Of a stretch of 64,000 nt of DNA, positions 57,874-64,000 are shown in pieces. This stretch comes from Anisus vortex (Eukaryota; Mollusca; Gastropoda; Planorbidae). The position numbers and the translations under genes are program-made. The stretch covers positions 45,467,498 through 45,531,497 of the forward strand of contig OX421492.1 of NCBI GenBank assembly GCA_949126835.1, given 5' to 3'. Under the pieces are notes generated by a model, which saw only the letters and a program-made list of their open reading frames with translations, was not told the origin of the DNA and searched no databases. The first letter of the stretch is position 1, and each line of letters starts with the position of its first letter.

Positions 57874-59590
57874 CTAGCCGGTATGTGCCCGGTCCTTCGA
57901 ACCGGCTAAAAGTTATGTTTACATACACTCTAACTACTCAGGCAGTTATAATGAGATTGCCCACGTGACCTACGACACGAATTTAAACGTGAGGTAATTT
58001 TTTATTTGCCTGCTACAACATAAATTACCCGTTAAAATCATTACCCATTATAACAATTAAAAAATTGCCCGCTATAAATTACGACGTAAATTAAAACATG
58101 AATATATTTTGTTCTATTCATTGATAAAGAACATTCGACAGTACTTTTATTTTTTTTTAATGATTGTTTGATATATTTTTTTACGACAAACATTAAGTCG
58201 CAGACCTATGTTGTGTTGTTTTTGTTTATTTGCTATTTATTTATTTATTGTTGCTTTGGAAGCAAACTTAGAATTAAATTTTCTATTCAACATGTAAAAC
58301 AATAACAAATGAAACCCATATGAAATAATGTTTATAAAACGTATACGACACGAATTTAAACTTTAAAAAGATAGTTCCAGCAATTTGAACATTGCCCGGC
58401 AAATTAAACATTGCCCGGTAATATAAACATTGCCCGGTAATATAAACATTGCCCGGTAATTTAGACATTGTCCGGTAATTTAAACATTGCCCGGTAATTT
58501 AAACATTGCCCGGTATTATAAACATTGCCCGATAGTTTAAACATTGCCCGGTTATTTAAACATTGCCCGGTTATTTAAACATTGCCCGGTAATTTAAACA
58601 TTGCCCGGTATTATAAACATTGCCCGATAGTTTAAACATTGCCCGGTTATTTAAACATTGCCCGGTTATTTAAACATTGCCCGGTAATTTAAACAATGGC
58701 TGTTACCAAGGCGATAAGCCTAAAGGTGCCCAGTTCTCGGAACTGGATAAAATAACCCAATAGTCTTAAGCGGGGATAAAGGATTTTCCGGTAACTTAAA
58801 CCCTTTAAATATTGCATTCTACAAATTACGACGCAAATTAAAATTTTGTTCATTTCTTAAACGCATAAATACGCAAAATTTGATGACGCCATATAATTAT
58901 AAGCTTAAATATAGAGTGTAACCAGGACCACTGCGTTTAAATAAGCTTAGTAATGCGTCGGTATTACTTCCCGAAACAGAAAAAAAATGCTAAATCTATT
59001 TGCTTTGTCCTATGTTTGTAAAGTTTTAAATTATTAATTAGCTTTAAGTCATGTATTCACAGTGTAAAGTATTAAAGTAGTGATAGATTAAGAAAATCAA
59101 CTACAGTATTGGTAGTGTAAAGAATTTATGTTGTTTACGGCACGTAGGCAATTTAAACATGACGAAAATTTGTTCCCATCATTGAGATAAAAATCCATGC
59201 ACATAGTTTGATGACGTCAATTTAAACATGAATGAAAAATGTCCCTTCATCGCTAAAAAATCCATGCGCAAAGATTGATGACGTCATAAAAATAATCTCA
59301 GGGCATCCTTTTTTTTCTAACTTTGTGACGAAAAAATATAAAAAGTTGTACTGGCAAAGACAATGTGAATCAAAAGTTGTGTTTTTTTCGCGTTTTTTGA
59401 CCAAACTGACCACTGCGGTCATTTTAATTTTTTTTAAACCTTGGCAGTGTTCACCGCCGTAACGCAAAGAATATTTGTAGCAAATTTCACGTTTTTATGT
59501 CCAGTATTTAAAAAGATTATGCAGTATGTACATACCCAGCCAGCCAGCCAGCCAGCCACATACATATTCCTTTTGAGATTTATATATATA
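57874..59590 (-). mobile_element. Non-autonomous Helitron monomer 17 (type B)
   Basis: The 3' CTAG is followed by the B-type hairpin (GCCCGGTCCTTCGAACCGGC). It holds a 19-bp array and the 5' region with TGACGTCA sites. Confidence 0.85.
58375..58699. repeat. 19-bp VNTR array in monomer 17, about 17 copies
   Basis: Includes private variants (CGATAGTTT, CGGTTATTT) that recur as a block of about five units, i.e. a local higher-order duplication. Confidence 0.95.
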
Positions 59591-60972
59591 CAAGCCGTTA
59601 TGTGCCCGGTCCTCCGAACCGGCTAAAAGTTATGTTTACATACACTCTAACTACTCAGGCAGTTATAATGAGATTGCCCGCATGACCTACGACACGAATT
59701 TAAACGTGAGGTAATTTTTTATTTGCCCGCTACAACATGAATTACCCGTTAAAATCATTACTCATCACCCATTATAACAATTACGAAATTGACCGCTATA
59801 AATTACGACGCAAATTAAAACATGAATATATTTTGTTCTATTCATTGATTAAGAACATTCGACAGTACTTTTATTTTTAAAAAAAATGATTGTTTGATTA
59901 ATTTTTGTTACGACAAACATTAAGTCGCAGACCTATGTTGTGTTGTTTTTGTTTATTTGCTATTTATTTTTTTATTGTTGCTTTGGAAGCAAACTTAGAA
60001 TTAATTTTTCTATTCAACATGTAAACAATAACAAATGAAACCAATAAGAAACAAAGAAGAAACTTTTTAAAAAAAAATTTGTTTTCAATGTAATCGCATA
60101 ATGATATTTTACATACACTTTATGTACCCATGGAGTTATAATGAGATTGCCCGCTACACAGTTAATATATACGGCAATTAATAAAACCTTGCCCGGTAAA
60201 AAGTTTATCGATGTATACGTCACAAATTTAAATGTGAATGACATTTTGTACGCCCGTTACAACCGAAACGAACTGCAACGTAAAATATTGCCCGCTAGAA
60301 TCGAATTGAAACGTGAAATATTGCCCTCTAGAAACGAATTGAAACGTGAAATTTTTCCCGCTAGAAAGATTTTAATGCGTATACGCCCGCTTCAAACGAA
60401 TTGAAAAAGATTAAAGTTATGTTTACATACACTCTTACTACTCACGCAGTTATAATGAGATTGCACGCAACAACTACAAAAGTTTATATTTCGTATACGA
60501 CACGAATTAAAACGTGAATATATTTTGTTCTATTCATTCATAAAATACATTAGCAAACATTGAAGCAAAGTTAATTTTAAATGAATACGCAAAATTTGAT
60601 GACGTCATAACGAAAAGCCGGCTAGCTATCTCTGCGCAAACTTTGATGACGTCATCCTGAAAAAAATCTCAACGCCATCCTTTTTTTTATTTTTTTAGCG
60701 CGATCGATCGAAAAACTATAAAAAGTTGGAACGGCAAATTCAACATGAACCCAAAATGTGTCGTTTTATTCGCGTTTTTTGACCAAACTGACCACTGCGG
60801 TCATTTTAATTTTTTTTAAACCTTGACAGTGTTCACCGCCGTAACGCAAAGAATATTTGTAGCAAATTTCACGTTTTTATGTCCAGTATTTAAAAAGATT
60901 ATGCGGTATGTACATACCCAGCCAGCCAGCCAGCCAGCCACATACATATTCCTTTTGAGATTTATATATATA
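59591..60972 (-). mobile_element. Non-autonomous Helitron monomer 18 (type C, shortest full unit)
   Basis: 1.38 kb with B-type 3' end. It has the C-type body with three to four degenerate units around CGAATTGAAACGTGAAAT (60270-60375), no 19-bp array, and the family 5' end. Confidence 0.85.
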
Positions 60973-62671
60973 CAAGCCGTTATGTGCCCGGTCCTCCGAA
61001 CCGGCTAAAAGTTATGTTTACATACACTCTAACTACTCAGGCAGTTATAATAAGATTGCCCGCATGACCTACGACACGAATTTAAACGTGAGGTAATTTT
61101 TTTTATTTGCCCGCTACAACATGAATTACCCGTTAAAATCATTACTCATTACCCATTATAACAATTACAAAATTGCCCGCTATAAATTACGACGCAAATT
61201 AAAACATGAATATATTTTGTTCTATTCATTGATTAAGAACATTCGACAGTACTTTTATTTTTTTTTTATGATTGTTTGATATTTTTTTTTTACGACAAAC
61301 ATTAAGTCGCAGACCTATGTTGTGTTGTTTTTGTTTATTTGCTATTTATTTATTTATTGTTGCTTTGGAAGCAAACTTAGAATTAAATTTTCTATTCAAC
61401 ATGTAAAACAATAACAAATGAAACCCTTATGAAAAAATGTTTATAAAACGTATACGACACGAATTAAAACTTTAAAAATTTAGTTCCGGCAATTTGAACA
61501 TTGCCCGGCAAATTAAACATTGCCCGGTAATTTAAACAATTCCCGGTAATTTAAACATTGCCCGGTATTATAAACATTGCCCGGTATTATAAACATTGCC
61601 CGGTAATTTAAACATTGCCCGGTAATTTAAACATTGCCCGGTAATTTAAACATTGCCCGGTATTATAAACATTGCCCGGTATTATAAACATTGCCCGGTA
61701 ATTTAAACATTGCCCGGTAATTTAAACATTGCCCGGTATTATAAACATTGCCCGGTATTATAAACATTGCCCGGTAATTTAAACATTGCCCGGTAATTTA
61801 AACAATGGCCGTTACCAAGGCGATAAGCCTAAAGGTGCCCAGTTCTCGGAACTAGATAAAATAACCCATGGAGTTATAAACAATAGTCTTAAGCGGGGAT
61901 AAAGTATTTTCCGGTAACTTATACCATTTAAATATTGCATTCCACAAATAACGACGCAAATTAAAACCAAATTTTGTTCCCTTCTTAAACGCATAAATAC
62001 GCAAAATTTGATGACGCCATATAATTATAAGCTTAAATATAGAGTGTAACCAGGACCACTGCGTTTAAATAAGCTTAGTAAGGCGTCGGTATTACTTCCC
62101 GAAACAGAAAAAAAAATGCTAAATCTATTTGCTTTGTCCTATGTTTGTAAAGTTTTAAATTATTAATTAGCTTTAAGTCATGTATTCACAGTGTAAAGTA
62201 TTAAAGTAGTGATAGATTAAGAAAATCAACTACAGTATTGGTAGTGTAAAGAATTTATGTTGTTTACGGCACGTAGACAATTTAAACATGAAGAAAATTT
62301 GTTCCCGTCATTGAGTTGAGATAATAAAATCCATGCACATAGTTTGATGACGTCAATTTAAACATGAATGAAAAATGTCCCTTCATTGCTATAAAATCCA
62401 TGCGCAAAGATTGATGACGTCATAAAAATAATCTCAGCGCATCCTTTTTTTTCTAACTTTGTGACGAAAAACTATAAAAAGTTGTACTGGCAAAGACAAT
62501 GTGAATCAAAAGTTGTGTTTTTTTCGCGTTTTTTGACCAAACTGACCACTGCGGTCATTTTAATTTTTTTTAAACCTTGACAGTGTTCACCGCCGTAACG
62601 CAAAGAATATTTGTAGCAAATTTCACGTTTTTATGTCCAGTATTTAAAAAGATTATGCGGTATGTACATAC

Positions 62672-62706
<35 letters not shown>

Positions 62707-62738
62707 CATACATATTCCTTTTGAGATTTATATATATA
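60973..62738 (-). mobile_element. Non-autonomous Helitron monomer 19 (type B)
   Basis: B-type hairpin, 19-bp array and 5' region with eight or so CAGC units. Confidence 0.85.
61484..61807. repeat. 19-bp VNTR array in monomer 19, about 17 copies
   Basis: Standard units and bounding sequences. Confidence 0.95.
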
Positions 62739-64000
62739 CAAGCCGTTATGTGCCCGGTCTTCCGAACCGGCTAAAAGTTATGTTTACATACACTCTAACT
62801 ACTCAGGCAGTTATAATGAGATTGCCCGCATGACCTACGACACGAATTTAAACGTGAGGTAATTTTTTATTTGCCCGCTACAACATGAATTACCCGTTAA
62901 AATCATTACTCATCACCCATTATAACAATTACAAAATTGCCCGCTATAAATTACGACGCAAATTAAAACATGAATATATTTTGTTCTATTCATTGATTAA
63001 GAACATTTGACAGTACTTTTTTTTTTTTATGATTGTTTGATTAATTTTTTTTACGACAAACATTAAGTCGCAGACCTATGTTGTGTTGTTTTTGTTTATT
63101 TGCTGTTTATTTATTTATTGTTGCTTTGGAAGCAAACTTAGAAATAAATTTTCTATTCAACATGTAAAACAATAACAAATGAAACCCATATGAAATAATG
63201 TTTATAAAACGTATACGACACGAATTAAAACTTTAAAAATTTAGTTCCGGCAATTTGAACATTGCCCGGCAAATTAAACATTGCCCAGTAATATAAACAT
63301 TGCCCGGTAATTTAAGCATTGCCCGGTAATTTAAACATTGCCCGGTAATTTAAACATTGCCCGGTATTATAAACATTGCCCGGTAATTTAAACATTGCCC
63401 GGTAATTTAAACAATGGCCGTTACCAAGGCGATAAGCCTAAAGGTGCCCAGTTCTCGGAACTGGATAAAATAACCCATGGAGTTATAAGCAATAGTCTTT
63501 TCCGGTAACTTAAACCATTTAAATATTGCATTCTACAAATTACGACGCAAATTAAAACAAAATTTGGTTCCCTTCTTAAACGCATAAATACGCAAAATTT
63601 GATGACGCCATATAATTATAAGCTTAAATATAGAGTGTAACCAGGACCACTGCGTTTAAATAAGCTTAGTAATGCGTCGGTATTACTTCCCGAAACAGAA
63701 AAAAAATGCTTAATCTATTTGCTTAAAGTTTTAAATTATTAATTAGCTTTAAGTCATGTATTCACAGTGTAAAGTATTAAAGTAGTGATAGATTAACAAA
63801 ATCCACTACAGTATTGGTAGTGTAAAGAATGAATGTTGTTTAAGGCACGTAGGCAATTTAAACATGAAGAAAATTTGTTCCCGTCATTGAGTTGAGATAA
63901 TAAAATCCATGCACATAGTTTGATGACGTCAATTTAAACATGAATGAAAAATGTCCCTTCATTGCTATAAAATCCATGCGCAAAGATTGATGACGTCATA
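62739..64000 (-). mobile_element. Non-autonomous Helitron monomer 20 (type B), cut by window edge
   Basis: The 3' hairpin and a short array are present. The 5' region begins (TGACGTCA at the very end), but the 5' terminus lies beyond the window, so the tandem array continues. Confidence 0.85.
63245..63418. repeat. 19-bp VNTR array in monomer 20, about 9 copies
   Basis: Shortest array of the family in the window, with the same boundaries. Confidence 0.95.

Overview
This 64 kb window is repeat-dominated eukaryotic DNA: AT-rich, full of minisatellites, with several classes of transposable element and almost no host coding sequence. The best guess for the source is a mollusc, probably a gastropod. 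The basis is a tRNA-derived SINE whose body resembles SINEs I recall from molluscs, jockey/CR1-type non-LTR retrotransposons and a Helitron with a lysine/arginine-rich repeated N-terminus. This is inference, at about 60% confidence. No operon, phage, plasmid or CRISPR structure is present.

Left part (1-21.6 kb). The only plausible host coding sequence is a short last exon (857-964, +). The rest is an 18-bp minisatellite (1741-2358) with a tRNA-derived SINE at its edge, a 5.8-kb satellite of 26-bp units (3793-9630) with 1.26-1.29 kb higher-order periodicity, and a 3.2-kb minisatellite of 58-bp units (13665-16862). There are also degraded non-LTR retrotransposons (10.5-12.9 kb on the minus strand, apparently split by nested insertions, and 17.1-17.7 kb on the plus strand) and two unclassified dispersed repeats, here called R1 and R2, at 0.2, 11 and 18-19.6 kb.

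Right part (21.7-64 kb). This is one long, mostly head-to-tail array of about 20 Helitron-family monomers. Nearly all lie on the minus strand, each with its 3' hairpin and CTAG/CTTG terminus at the left and its 5' end at the right, and the intact head-to-tail junctions carry a short AT-rich linker. One monomer (42641-49741) is a near-complete autonomous Helitron encoding Rep (HUH, two tyrosines) plus a PIF1-like helicase, with only two in-frame stops in about 1690 codons. The others are non-autonomous derivatives sharing its termini. Type A, about 2.05 kb, carries a small THAP-like ORF. Type B, 1.7-1.9 kb, carries an expandable array of 19-bp units. Type C, 1.4-1.8 kb, lacks the array. Two monomers (26407-30507) are inverted and form an 8.3-kb imperfect palindrome with the next two. 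The array is broken once, at 34.7-36.9 kb, by older repeats (a 29-bp satellite between tail-to-tail jockey 3' fragments), and it runs off the right edge.

The autonomous copy could in principle have supplied the protein that mobilises the others. The constant linker at every junction suggests amplification as concatemers, by rolling-circle read-through or by unequal exchange, rather than many independent insertions. Full-length tandem repeats like these are prone to mis-assembly, so copy numbers and the palindrome need long-read support.
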